From Prevotella sp. (GTDB lineage Bacteria > Bacteroidota > Bacteroidia > Bacteroidales > Bacteroidaceae): a DNA stretch of 31,567 nt. Below the pieces are notes generated by a model that did not search any database, was not told the origin of the DNA, and saw nothing but the letters and a program-made list of their open reading frames with translations. The position numbers were made by a program, and so were the translations under genes. Below are positions 22,740-30,723 of this stretch, one piece after another. How positions within the stretch are numbered: position 1 is the stretch's first letter; the number at the start of each line of letters is the position of its first letter. Where the stretch lies: positions 25,948 through 57,514 of the forward strand of contig DLZV01000034.1 of assembly GCA_003447235.1 (NCBI GenBank). The letters are read 5' to 3'.

Positions 22740-25181
22740 TTATCTTACCACATGCTTGCGTCCGTTGACGATGTAGATGCCGCAGGGCAGACCCTCGGTC
22801 GTATTGCCGACACGCTGTCCCTGGAGGTTGTACACGCCATCGTTCTTGCCGTAGCGGTTGGCAGCCTCGGGGCTGATGACCAGCTCACCGATGGCCGTCA
22901 ACTCTGCCTCCTGCTTCACGCCGTCGAGATAGACTGCGGGCTTCGTGCCGTTGCTCGTGTTGGGCTTGAACCAGCAAGAGAAGCCGCGCAGACCGCGCTC
23001 CTTTGTGTCAGAGTAATAGACGTTGCCATAATCGAAGAAGTAGCTTCCCACCAGGTTGTCGTAGCCTGTAAGGATTTCGCCCTTGCTGCTGGAGAAGCTC
23101 CATTTGCCCGTGGTCTCGTCCTGTGTGGCACCTGGATCGAAAGTGCGGACGAAGGTGCCGTAGGCCGTGATGGTTCCCACGTTGTGGGTCAGCCTCGTCG
23201 TCCAGAGGTCGTCCATGTTACTGAGGTCGTTCTCATTGCTTGCGTTCGTCGCGAACGTGACATTGGGGATCTCGAAGCGCTGAGCCTGGATCGTTACTTT
23301 ATAGGGATTCTCCGTGCTTCCATTCTTAGCGATGGTGGCCGTGTAGGGGCTATTATTGTTGTCCTCCATCGTCTTGGACGGGAAGATGATGTACGGCTGG
23401 TAAGCATCGAGAGCGATATCCTTGTCGGCTTTTCCGTCGAGGGTTACGGTCTCGAACTGCAGCTCGGTGTCCGTGAGGTTATTGAGCTTGGCAAGGCGCA
23501 CGGTGCCACCAAAGGCATCGCGAAGCTGCTTGACCGTAAGATCTACGGGCAGCACGAAGGAGTTCCAGCTGTTCTGCTTGAACGTCTTGGCAAGGCGGAG
23601 CACACGGTTCTTGTAGGTAATGCCATTCTTCAGATACTCCAAGTCGCCACGAAGTTCGTCGAGAACGAGGTCCTCATTCTTCGTGTTGCTTACGTAGATC
23701 AGACGGAAGTCGTCGAATACAGTCCAGTCGTTGAGGTTGGGAGTTTGGCTACCATCGCCAATGTTGAGACCGAAGGCGATGCTGACACCCTCTTGACCAG
23801 CTTTCTTAGCATCCTCGATCATCTCCTGCGTCACCTGTGCGATCACGCTATTGGTATATTTGCTTGACTCGTAGAACTCCTTGCCCGCATAGTCCATGTT
23901 CAGCTCGCTCACGTGGAGGCGTGCCTGCTCGTCCGCCGGCATGTTGCTGACCTGGTTCAGTGTGGTCGTGCGCTTGGTGCCCTCGACCAAGCCGGAGCCA
24001 TCATTTTGTCCAATACCAGCAAAGAGAAGGGCTTTCGGGGTGTTGGAGTAGCCCTTGCACTCGATGACGTAGGTGCCAGGCTTCGTTACATTCTGCTTTT
24101 GGTAGATGTAGCCGTGCATACCGCGTACGTCCATACAGAAATATTTGGCCATGTGGCGCTTGTAGTCCTCACGGTCAGCGAAGGTTTGGAGCTGGTCTCC
24201 CTTGTACGGGAACTCGTAGTTTTTGTCGAACGTATTGTCGTAGTTCTTGTCGCTACCGCGCGTCAAGGACTCTGTTTTACCATTGGGTACGAACTTGTGG
24301 AAGCATTGCTCCAGTCCGATTCTTGCGTAGCCACCTGTGGCGACCGCTTTCCAAGCATCGATGTCCATACGGCCACGATCGAATCCGGGGCAAGCCAACT
24401 TGAAGGTAAGGTCAAGCGGGTCGGTCAGATTCTCGGACGCTACATCCATCAAATCCAGAATCTCCTTCAAGGAAATGATACGCCATTGGGAGTGCTCGTC
24501 CCACAGTCCGCTGTTGATAAGGTTGTCTTTCGTGTCCGCATCACAGTTCTTCTCTGATGCAGCGTCTCCAAGCGCCGAAAGATAGACTTGTTTGCTAGGC
24601 CAAAGCGTAGTTTTGCCTGTATAGGTGTAGAGCCTATAAGTGTTATGCTTTGCGTCGGTTGGATCCTTTTCGAGGAACCAACCGTTGTATCCGGTATAAT
24701 ACTGGCCCAAGCTACTTCCTCGGTCAAGAAATACGCCCTCGTCGGTGCTATTACTATTCTTATTCTCGGTCCATTTCATCCAAGAACCCTGCTTGGTTTT
24801 TAGGTCTTGGGCAAAGTTGATGGCAGTGCTGCTTCCATTCTGAGCCCAAAAGGCGACGGGGGTGTCCTTTAGCGAAGCGTGCACACCCCAATAGCCTCCC
24901 ATGCTGAGGAACTTGCCCGTTTTTACGTTGTAGAAGAAAAAGACCTTGCTCGGATCGTTCAGCGATCCGACCTCTTTGTCAGCAACTTTGGCCGCAAGAA
25001 TCTGTTCTGCAGTCTGACCCTTGAGGGTGGCTGCTCCGACCATTCCGTCGTTTCGCGTCGCTTTGCCCGTTTGAGCAGATGCTACTAGGGGAGCTGCTGC
25101 AAGGAGCGCCGTGGCGAAACTACTACTCAGGCAGCGCCACCAAGTGCAGCGCTTGCCTTGTTGTGATGTAGTTGTTCTCAT
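22740..25181 (-). CDS. Large secreted protein 2, paralogue of the 816-residue protein
   Basis: The 813-residue product has a signal peptide (LSSSFATALLAAAPLVASAQ, cleavage after ASA) and the same order of modules as its paralogue: FFFYNVKTGKFLSMGGYWGVH, MDVRGMHGYIYQKQN, YVIECKGYSNTPKALLFAG, WTVFDDFRLIY near residue 495, WNSFVLPVDLT near 550, and the tail LPCGIYIVNGRKHVVR. It shows no catalytic motif; a surface adhesin or glycan-binding role is inferred from the FDDFRL-type module. Its last ~130 bases are nearly identical to those of the paralogue, whereas the N-terminal half is clearly diverged. It heads the cassette 2 transcript. Confidence 0.85.
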   Translation of the reverse strand: MRTTTSQQGKRCTWWRCLSSSFATALLAAAPLVASAQTGKATRNDGMVGAATLKGQTAEQILAAKVADKEVGSLNDPSKVFFFYNVKTGKFLSMGGYWGVHASLKDTPVAFWAQNGSSTAINFAQDLKTKQGSWMKWTENKNSNSTDEGVFLDRGSSLGQYYTGYNGWFLEKDPTDAKHNTYRLYTYTGKTTLWPSKQVYLSALGDAASEKNCDADTKDNLINSGLWDEHSQWRIISLKEILDLMDVASENLTDPLDLTFKLACPGFDRGRMDIDAWKAVATGGYARIGLEQCFHKFVPNGKTESLTRGSDKNYDNTFDKNYEFPYKGDQLQTFADREDYKRHMAKYFCMDVRGMHGYIYQKQNVTKPGTYVIECKGYSNTPKALLFAGIGQNDGSGLVEGTKRTTTLNQVSNMPADEQARLHVSELNMDYAGKEFYESSKYTNSVIAQVTQEMIEDAKKAGQEGVSIAFGLNIGDGSQTPNLNDWTVFDDFRLIYVSNTKNEDLVLDELRGDLEYLKNGITYKNRVLRLAKTFKQNSWNSFVLPVDLTVKQLRDAFGGTVRLAKLNNLTDTELQFETVTLDGKADKDIALDAYQPYIIFPSKTMEDNNNSPYTATIAKNGSTENPYKVTIQAQRFEIPNVTFATNASNENDLSNMDDLWTTRLTHNVGTITAYGTFVRTFDPGATQDETTGKWSFSSSKGEILTGYDNLVGSYFFDYGNVYYSDTKERGLRGFSCWFKPNTSNGTKPAVYLDGVKQEAELTAIGELVISPEAANRYGKNDGVYNLQGQRVGNTTEGLPCGIYIVNGRKHVVR

Positions 25182-25334
25182 CGTTTTAATGTTCTCTCTT
25201 TGGTGTTATTTACTATGTTTATTGATCACTATTTTTTTTCTTAGTGTCTTCTTGCTCAGATGCGTGTCCCTTGTGGTCGCCTTCAGGTGTGGCAAAAGGT
25301 GCGCAAAGCGAGGAGAATGGTTGCTTCTCGGGTG

Positions 25335-25342
25335 CAAATTTA
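25335..25342 (-). promoter_or_regulatory. -7 promoter box of cassette 2 (TAAATTTG)
   Basis: A perfect TAnnTTTG on the minus strand lies 154 nt before the ATG at 25181. The leader ends in AGAGAACATTAAAACG before the ATG, the same sequence as in cassette 1. Confidence 0.7.
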
Positions 25343-25687
25343 CTAAACATTGCAAAAATGGGGTGGGCTTCCGTTAAATAATCTTAACGAGGCGTTTTTT
25401 CTTGGTTTTCATCCCCTTTTGGAGGCTTTTTGCTTGCCATGACGGGATCATTCACCCACCTTTTGGAGGCGAACGAGCGCCTTGTAGCGAAATCATTTTT
25501 TGAATCGTCGGGTCTAATGCATTGGACTGGTGGCGTTTGCCTAAACAATCCTTCTTTTTTTCTTCTTTTTGCTTCCGTTTTTTGTGGTCTTGGCCAGGAA
25601 CCTTGCCGAGGGTTGCTTACGTCCGTCTCTGTAGATAACTTACGACTGCGTTTGGTCGTAACTTACGCTTGCCTCAGCTCAAAGTTG

Positions 25688-25795
25688 CGTTGTTACATTG
25701 TTACATTGTTACGTTTTTGATTTTCAGTCAGCCATGGTTTGCGGAGACGCCTGTTGTAGAGGTCGGTTCTTACATGATAACGTTTAACGTTTTCG
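25688..25795. repeat. Copies of the dispersed AACAATGT and AACGTTAA repeats, minus orientation
   Basis: At 25688-25724 three TTGTTACA-type units run into ACGTTTTTGATTTT, the reverse complement of the 16845-16886 copy. At 25776-25795 GATAACGTTTAACGTTTTCG is a further fragment. Together with the next entries they fill the gene-free gap 25182-26413. Confidence 0.65.
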
Positions 25796-25845
25796 AAAAT
25801 GACATTTAGTTTGAGGCATGAGAAAAATAGTTTCCTTAGTACAGG

Positions 25846-25948
25846 ATAAATTATATATAATACGAATAATACTATATAGTATATATAATATTATAATATA
25901 AATATATATCTATATATTATAATATATAAATATTATATTTATCATAAT
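25846..25948. other. A/T island of about 100 bp
   Basis: This stretch is almost pure A and T; between 25861 and 25940 only five of 80 bases are G or C. It is made of TATATA/ATAATA runs with local palindromes such as ACTATATAGT. The surrounding genome is G/C-rich by comparison. I see no gene or DnaA-box array in it. Confidence 0.85.
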
Positions 25949-26086
25949 GTCTTTGGAGGGGGTGTTTGTAATTTGTATGAATGGGTCTTGCCGCTTCGTC
26001 CCTTCCCTTCTTACTGCTTTGTCCTTCCCTTCTTTTTTTTCCGTCCTTTCTCTTCCTGTCTTCCTGTCTTCCTCCTTCGCTTGCCG

Positions 26087-26203
26087 CCTTCGAAAAACAA
26101 AAACGTTAAACGTTAAACGTTATAATGTAAGGATGTAATAAGGTGGAAGAGGAGAATTGGCCGTAATATGCTCACTATTAACGTTTAACGCTTAACGTTT
26201 TCG
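26087..26203. repeat. Inverted pair of AACGTTAA repeat copies
   Basis: CGAAAAACAAAAACGTTA with three AACGTTA units (about 26091-26122) faces ATTAACGTTTAACG...CGTTTTCG (26177-26203) in opposite orientation. A strongly pyrimidine-rich strand (about 25984-26090) precedes it. Confidence 0.65.
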
Positions 26204-26274
26204 CCCTGGGGTGTCCTTGTTTCCTTGACCTCAGCTGCTTTTCCCAGCCTTTTTTCGCCAACTTCCAGCTATAT

Positions 26275-26330
26275 GCGAAAACAAAAACGTAACAATGTAA
26301 CAATGTAACAATGTAACAATGTAACAACGA
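26275..26330. repeat. Dispersed repeat copy with five AACAATGT units
   Basis: GCGAAAACAAAAACG (26275-26289) is followed by five consecutive 8-bp units of TAACAATG type. This is the longest array of the family in the window and it abuts the terminator of the GH20 gene. Confidence 0.75.
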
Positions 26331-26376
26331 AAAAAATCCTGCGCAGGCCACCTCTTTCCGAGGCGCCTGCGCAGGA
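26330..26376 (-). terminator. Terminator of the regulator-GH20 operon
   Basis: A perfect 12-bp stem TCCTGCGCAGGC (26337-26348 with 26365-26376) is followed on the minus strand by a run of seven T. It lies about 40 nt beyond the GH20 stop. Confidence 0.9.
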
Positions 26377-26413
26377 ATCTCTTTATCTGTGGTGTGCGAA
26401 CCCTATGAGGATA

Positions 26414-28681
26414 TTAGTTCTCCGCAGCGTGGAAGAAGATCGTCTGCGGGTCGAGGCGCTTGCCCTGCGGGTCGAGGACGTTGAGGCGGAGCACGCCGCC
26501 GTTGTGGTCGAAATAGCGCACCTCCAGGTAGTGGTAGCCCTTGGCGAGCGCCTGCTGGCAGACCATCTCGTGGGGCGACTGCTCGCGGTCGTTATCGACC
26601 ACCATGTTGCCGTCTATCTTGAGCCAGCTGCCATCGTCGCTGAGCAGGGCGAAGGTATAGACCCCGTCCTCGGGTATGAGGATGTAGCCCTTGGTAATGA
26701 GGCCGATATTGCCCTTGCAGGCCTCCGGGATGACCACGTCGGGCGTGGTGTAGGATCCGTTGAAGGGCGCCGTGGTGATAAGGCGGCAGGTGACGCCCGG
26801 GAAGTCGTACCAGTCGGTCTTCACGCCTGGATTCAGGGCGGGCACACTCTGCAGCGCAGGCAGGAGCCCCTGCTTCACGAAGTCGGCCTGCACCATCTCG
26901 TCGGCGCGGCCCTCGGGCGTGAAGGTGCGGAGCGTGAAGGGCGTGGTCTGATCGACCGTGATCGGGCCGACGTAGCGCGGCGACTCCGCGTTGGGGAAGG
27001 TGCCGTCGGTGGTGTAGCGGATCACGGCCTGCGGGTCCTGGCATTCCACGGTCAGCGTGCCGCGATCCGTGAAGGCATTGACGTTGTGGAAACCGTCGAG
27101 CGAGGGAATGCGGTAGGGCACGCCCAGGCGGTTGAGCATCGAGAGCTGCTGGCGCAGGCGACCGTAGAAGTCGTCGTAGTCCTTCTGCGCGGGCTGTGTC
27201 CAGGCCAGTTCGGCGAGCGCCAGGATGCGCGGGAAGTACATGTAGAGCATTCGGGATCGTGACGGGATGCCTTCGGCCCAGAGGTTGGCCTGCACGCCGA
27301 CGATATGCGCCCGCTGGGCTGCCGAGAGGCTGGCCGAGGCAAGATCGTAGTCATAGACCTGGCGCATGGAACTCTTCTCCTCGTTTTGTGAGAAATAGAA
27401 CGGTGTGGCCGGCGTGTAGATGACGTCGTTGCCATGAGCCGTGGCCTCCGGCACCGACTGTGGCGCCCAGTTTCTCCACCACATCACGGTGGAAGTCTTG
27501 GAGAGTCCGCCCTCGATGATCTCGTCCCATCCGATCATGCGGCGGCCCTTGGCATTGAAGAATCGCTCCATCTCGTGGATGAACCACGACTGCAGCTCCT
27601 CCACGCCCTTGAGTCCCTGCTGGGCGATGCGGCGCTGGCAGTCGGCACACTTGCGCCAGTTGTCCTTCTCCACCTCGTCGCCGCCGATGTGGACATACTC
27701 ATAGGGGAAGAGGGCGATCACCTCGCTCCAGACGTTGCGGCAGAACTCCAGGGCCGCGTCCTTGCCCGGGCAGAGTGGCGAGGTGAAGACCTTGCCCCAG
27801 CCCACCTGGTCGAAGCAGCTGAGGCCCTCGTAGTTGGCGATGGCGCTCAGGCAGTGGCCCGGCATGTCGATCTCGGGCACGATACTGATGCCACGGGCGG
27901 CAGCATAGTTCACCACCTCGCGGATCTGGTCCTGGGTGTAGAAGCCGCCATAGAGCGAATCGCCCTCGGCCGTGGTGCGCCAGCGGTCGGCCGGCAGCAG
28001 CAGGTCGGGGTTGTCCTCCTTCTTCGCCTGGTAGAGGCAGGAGGCGTCCTGGCCGTTGGGCTTGCGCCAGGCCCCGCGCTCCGTCAAGAGCGGATATTTC
28101 TTGATCTCGATACGCCAGCCCTGGTCGTCCGTCAGGTGCCAGTGGAAGCGGTTGAGCTTGTAGAGCGCCATGAGGTCGATGGCCTCCTCCACCTCCTTGA
28201 CGGAGAAGAAGTGGCGCGAGCAGTCGAGATGGAAGCCGCGCCAGCCGAAGCGCGGAGCGTCGCTGATCTGGCAGGTCGCCACCTCCTTTCCCTCTGTGAT
28301 CTGTCGGATGGTGGCGATGGCCGACGTGATGGCGCCGTAGTCGTGGCCCTTGACCGTGATGCGCGCCTTCTCCACGTTGAGGCGGTAGGCCCCTTCGCCC
28401 TTCACGCCCTTGCGGTCGATCTGCAGCAGGATGTCGCCCTTGCCGCCACGCTGGGTCTGGGGGCGCACCCCCGTGAGGCGCTGGAGGCTGGAGGCGAGGT
28501 AGTCGGCGGCTGGCTGGAGCGCCTTGTCGCCGTATGCGATGGTGGTCTGAGACTGGATGGTAAACTTACCCTTTCCCCAGGTCGCCTGTGCGGGTTTGGG
28601 CACGAGGCTGGGTTGAGCCTGGAGCACCGTGCCGCAGAGCAGGAGCAGCAGGGCGCCGAGGAGGAATCTGGTCGCTTTCAT
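26414..28681 (-). CDS. GH20 beta-N-acetylhexosaminidase with CHB_HEX-like and PA14 domains
   Basis: The enzyme removes terminal beta-linked GlcNAc or GalNAc from glycans by substrate-assisted catalysis. Starting at 28681 (MKATRFLLGALLLLLCGTVLQAQ) gives a proper signal peptide and 755 residues; an ATG at 28762 only adds 27 unrelated residues. Order: N-terminal GH20b-type domain, catalytic barrel with FHWHLTDDQGWRIEIK, EIDMPGH and the catalytic pair D335-E336 in HIGGDEVEKDNW, a small beta domain with VIRYTTDGTFPNAESP (chitobiase C-terminal type), and a C-terminal PA14-like domain (~640-755; GVYTFALLSDDGSWLKIDG). It probably acts in the periplasm or at the surface on host or dietary glycoproteins. 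It follows the regulator gene by 77 nt. Confidence 0.95.
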   Translation of the reverse strand: MKATRFLLGALLLLLCGTVLQAQPSLVPKPAQATWGKGKFTIQSQTTIAYGDKALQPAADYLASSLQRLTGVRPQTQRGGKGDILLQIDRKGVKGEGAYRLNVEKARITVKGHDYGAITSAIATIRQITEGKEVATCQISDAPRFGWRGFHLDCSRHFFSVKEVEEAIDLMALYKLNRFHWHLTDDQGWRIEIKKYPLLTERGAWRKPNGQDASCLYQAKKEDNPDLLLPADRWRTTAEGDSLYGGFYTQDQIREVVNYAAARGISIVPEIDMPGHCLSAIANYEGLSCFDQVGWGKVFTSPLCPGKDAALEFCRNVWSEVIALFPYEYVHIGGDEVEKDNWRKCADCQRRIAQQGLKGVEELQSWFIHEMERFFNAKGRRMIGWDEIIEGGLSKTSTVMWWRNWAPQSVPEATAHGNDVIYTPATPFYFSQNEEKSSMRQVYDYDLASASLSAAQRAHIVGVQANLWAEGIPSRSRMLYMYFPRILALAELAWTQPAQKDYDDFYGRLRQQLSMLNRLGVPYRIPSLDGFHNVNAFTDRGTLTVECQDPQAVIRYTTDGTFPNAESPRYVGPITVDQTTPFTLRTFTPEGRADEMVQADFVKQGLLPALQSVPALNPGVKTDWYDFPGVTCRLITTAPFNGSYTTPDVVIPEACKGNIGLITKGYILIPEDGVYTFALLSDDGSWLKIDGNMVVDNDREQSPHEMVCQQALAKGYHYLEVRYFDHNGGVLRLNVLDPQGKRLDPQTIFFHAAEN

Positions 28682-28713
28682 GTCTTGTGTTATGATGGTT
28701 GATGATGATAAAT

Positions 28714-28757
28714 CTGTCGATGAAACCGCGAACTCTGCCGATGAAACCGCGGAAACT
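28714..28757. repeat. Short direct repeat between the regulator and GH20 genes
   Basis: CTG(T/C)CGATGAAACCGCG followed by (GA)AACT occurs twice in succession (28714-28734 and 28735-28757). It fills most of the 77-nt gap between the two genes. Confidence 0.75.
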
Positions 28758-28758
28758 G

Positions 28759-30345
28759 TCACGCCTTGTGCTTCTTGCCGATGCGCGACCGGATGGACCG
28801 CATCGTCACCTCGGCCACGCCCAGCGCGTTTTGTATCTCGGTCTCGCTCTTGTCCATGTGCTCCATGATGAGGAAGAACTTCTGCTTCGGCGAGAGGCCG
28901 TCGTATTCGGCATCGAGCGAGGCCACAAACTCCACGTCCACGAGGCTATAGTAGGAGGCGAAACTCTCGAAGTCGTGCTTCTTCCAGAGCACGGTGGTCT
29001 GTCCCGCCATGGCCTCGTTGTAGCGTTGCAGTCCGAGCTTCAGCGAGTCGCGGTGCTTCTCCATCAGCAGGTCGCGCTTGCGCGTGAGCTGTTCTATCTC
29101 CTTGGTCTTGTCGCCCGCCATGCGCTTCAGTTCGTCGAGCTGCGTCTCGTAGCTCTTGATGAGGAGCTGATCGACAGCGCGCGCCGCCCGTCCCTTGTAG
29201 TTTCTGTACCAGGAGTAGAGCGTGGCGATGATGGTGAGCAGCACCAGGACGACGATCACGATGATGGCTATTGTCACCATGCGCTCATAGTTGTGGCTGA
29301 TCCTCATCTGCTCAAACTCCGACTGCACGGCCCTGACGTTGTTCTCCGGCCGTGCGCGGCTCACGCTGTCGGAGAGCTGCAGCAGGCGTTTGGCCGTCAT
29401 GGTCGCCTCGCGCCATTCTCCCTGCTCCGACCGAAACTCCATGATGGCCTTGAGCACCAGTTCCTCCGAGGGCGTGTCGGGCGCTATGATGAGGGCCTCG
29501 TGCCACATCTTCGTGGCCCGCGCCGTGTCGCCGCGCATGGCAGCGAGCGTGCCGAGGCAGGCGTAGGCCGGACTGGTGGGCGTGATCTCGAGCGACTCCT
29601 CCAGGTATTTGCGCGCCATGGCCGTGTCGGTCTCCATGAGGAAGGATCCGAGGTTGTTCATGATAAACGGGCGGTTCTTCTCCGCGATGTTCGGCAGCAG
29701 TTCCATGCTCTGCCGCAGACACCAGGCCGTGCTGTCCTGCAGTCCGAGCTGGCTGTAGATGAAAGCCATATTATTATAGGTATGGGCGAGCCAGTCGAGG
29801 CGCTTCGCCTGCTTCGACTCCGCGATCGACTTCTGGCTGAAGCGGAGCGCGGTCCGGAAGTCGCCTGCCTCCTCGTTGACGAGCGTCAGTTGCTCATAGA
29901 CCTTGTGGCGGAGGACGGCGTCCTGCGTCTGGTCGGCAATGGTGCGGGCCCGCTCCAGACAGAGCACGCCCTCCTTGAAGCTGCCATGGGTGTAGAGGAT
30001 CGCGCTCTTGTAGAAGAGCGACGCGCTGAGCCGCAGTTTCTCGCTCCCCTTGCCCTCGTAGTAGCGGATGCTATACTCGATGTCGTCGAGCGAGACGAGC
30101 GGATGGTTGGTGCGGTAGTCGGCCTGCGTCTTGAGCAGGTAGTAGTAGGCCGAGTCGGCAGGGGTGGTGAGGCGGTTCAGGCGGATGCCGTCGAGCACCG
30201 CGCAGGCCGTATCGACGCGCCCGCTGTCGAGCAACTGCTCCACGGAGGCCAGCTGCTGGTTGTCCTTGCCGCTCGGGTTGCAGGCCGTCAGGAGGCCCGC
30301 CAGCAGCAGGAGGCTATATAAGAAAGGTAGAAGTCTTGGTTTCAT
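28759..30345 (-). CDS. Membrane-spanning TPR regulator with C-terminal helix-turn-helix
   Basis: The 528-residue protein has a lipoprotein-like signal (LLAGLLTAC, Cys22), a TPR-type helical repeat region over residues ~35-340 (for example WLAHTYNNMAFIYSQLG and AYACLGTLAAMRGDTARA), one membrane helix at ~356-378, a coiled coil (~385-435) and a C-terminal DNA-binding region with LSPKQKFFLIMEHMDKSETEIQNALGV, a LuxR/sigma-like helix-turn-helix. Such proteins are frequent in Bacteroidales and are thought to sense signals with the periplasmic TPR part and act on DNA from the membrane. It precedes the GH20 gene in an apparent operon, so control of that gene is plausible. The ligand is unknown. Confidence 0.85.
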   Translation of the reverse strand: MKPRLLPFLYSLLLLAGLLTACNPSGKDNQQLASVEQLLDSGRVDTACAVLDGIRLNRLTTPADSAYYYLLKTQADYRTNHPLVSLDDIEYSIRYYEGKGSEKLRLSASLFYKSAILYTHGSFKEGVLCLERARTIADQTQDAVLRHKVYEQLTLVNEEAGDFRTALRFSQKSIAESKQAKRLDWLAHTYNNMAFIYSQLGLQDSTAWCLRQSMELLPNIAEKNRPFIMNNLGSFLMETDTAMARKYLEESLEITPTSPAYACLGTLAAMRGDTARATKMWHEALIIAPDTPSEELVLKAIMEFRSEQGEWREATMTAKRLLQLSDSVSRARPENNVRAVQSEFEQMRISHNYERMVTIAIIVIVVLVLLTIIATLYSWYRNYKGRAARAVDQLLIKSYETQLDELKRMAGDKTKEIEQLTRKRDLLMEKHRDSLKLGLQRYNEAMAGQTTVLWKKHDFESFASYYSLVDVEFVASLDAEYDGLSPKQKFFLIMEHMDKSETEIQNALGVAEVTMRSIRSRIGKKHKA

Positions 30346-30410
30346 GTCAATTGTTTCTAAGTCGTGGGCGGGGGCTTGCTTCGTCTCGAGCCTTTGGCCG
30401 CATCCAACTG

Positions 30411-30441
30411 CAAAGTTACGAAATTATTCCGCACCGACCAA
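30411..30441 (-). promoter_or_regulatory. Promoter of the regulator-GH20 operon
   Basis: On the minus strand TTGG (30438-30441) and TAACTTTG (30411-30418) are 19 nt apart. The leader to the ATG at 30345 is about 60 nt. Confidence 0.7.
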
Positions 30442-30639
30442 GTTTGCGAACCGCAAAAAGCTGAATTGCTTTCCTCCTTCTTCTTGTTGCAAAAGTTGGA
30501 TTTCGGACTTTTCTCGTGGCATTTCGCCTCTTTTTGCCCTCGTTTTTCTGTCGCGATGGTCTTTGTAAGGGCTTGATAGATAGCTTTTTGAAAGCGAAAC
30601 GAATGTGCCACATGGCAAAGTGAGAAATCTGCCCAAAAA

Positions 30640-30671
30640 TTTGCACGGTTCGTTTTCTCGTCGTAATTTCG
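30640..30671 (+). promoter_or_regulatory. Promoter of the small secreted-protein gene
   Basis: TTTG at 30640-30643 and TAATTTCG at 30664-30671 are 20 nt apart; the box differs from TAnnTTTG at one position. The rest of the gap 30346-30723 between the two divergent genes shows nothing further I can name. Confidence 0.5.
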
Positions 30672-30723
30672 CCATGTCAATCGAGCTCCCGTCGGGGGTA
30701 AAACCTTATTAATGTGCAATAGT

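Noticed and set aside
13769..25181. A complete polysaccharide utilisation locus
   Set aside because: There is no SusC-like TonB-dependent transporter or SusD-like lipoprotein in the window; only a GH2 enzyme and secreted proteins of unknown role are present.
25846..25948. The A/T island as the replication origin
   Set aside because: No DnaA-box cluster (TTATNCACA type) or neighbouring dnaA, dnaN or gidA gene is visible.
25947..26138. 63-codon open frame after the A/T island
   Set aside because: It translates a pyrimidine-rich tract into Ser/Phe/Leu-rich sequence and ends in the dispersed repeat; no support as a gene.
28699..30321. Long open frame (540 codons) on the plus strand opposite the TPR regulator
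   Set aside because: It is the mirror of a clear gene with TPR, membrane and HTH features, is rich in Arg/His/Val in the way antisense frames are, and shows no domain. The same applies to the long plus-strand frames at 7873-8955, 13929-15209, 19784-20926, 22752-23867 and 27434-28702.
30603..30613. ATGTG-C-CACAT palindrome between the divergent regulator and small secreted-protein genes as an operator
   Set aside because: Five-base arms occur by chance often, there is no second copy nearby and it is not placed at a promoter element.
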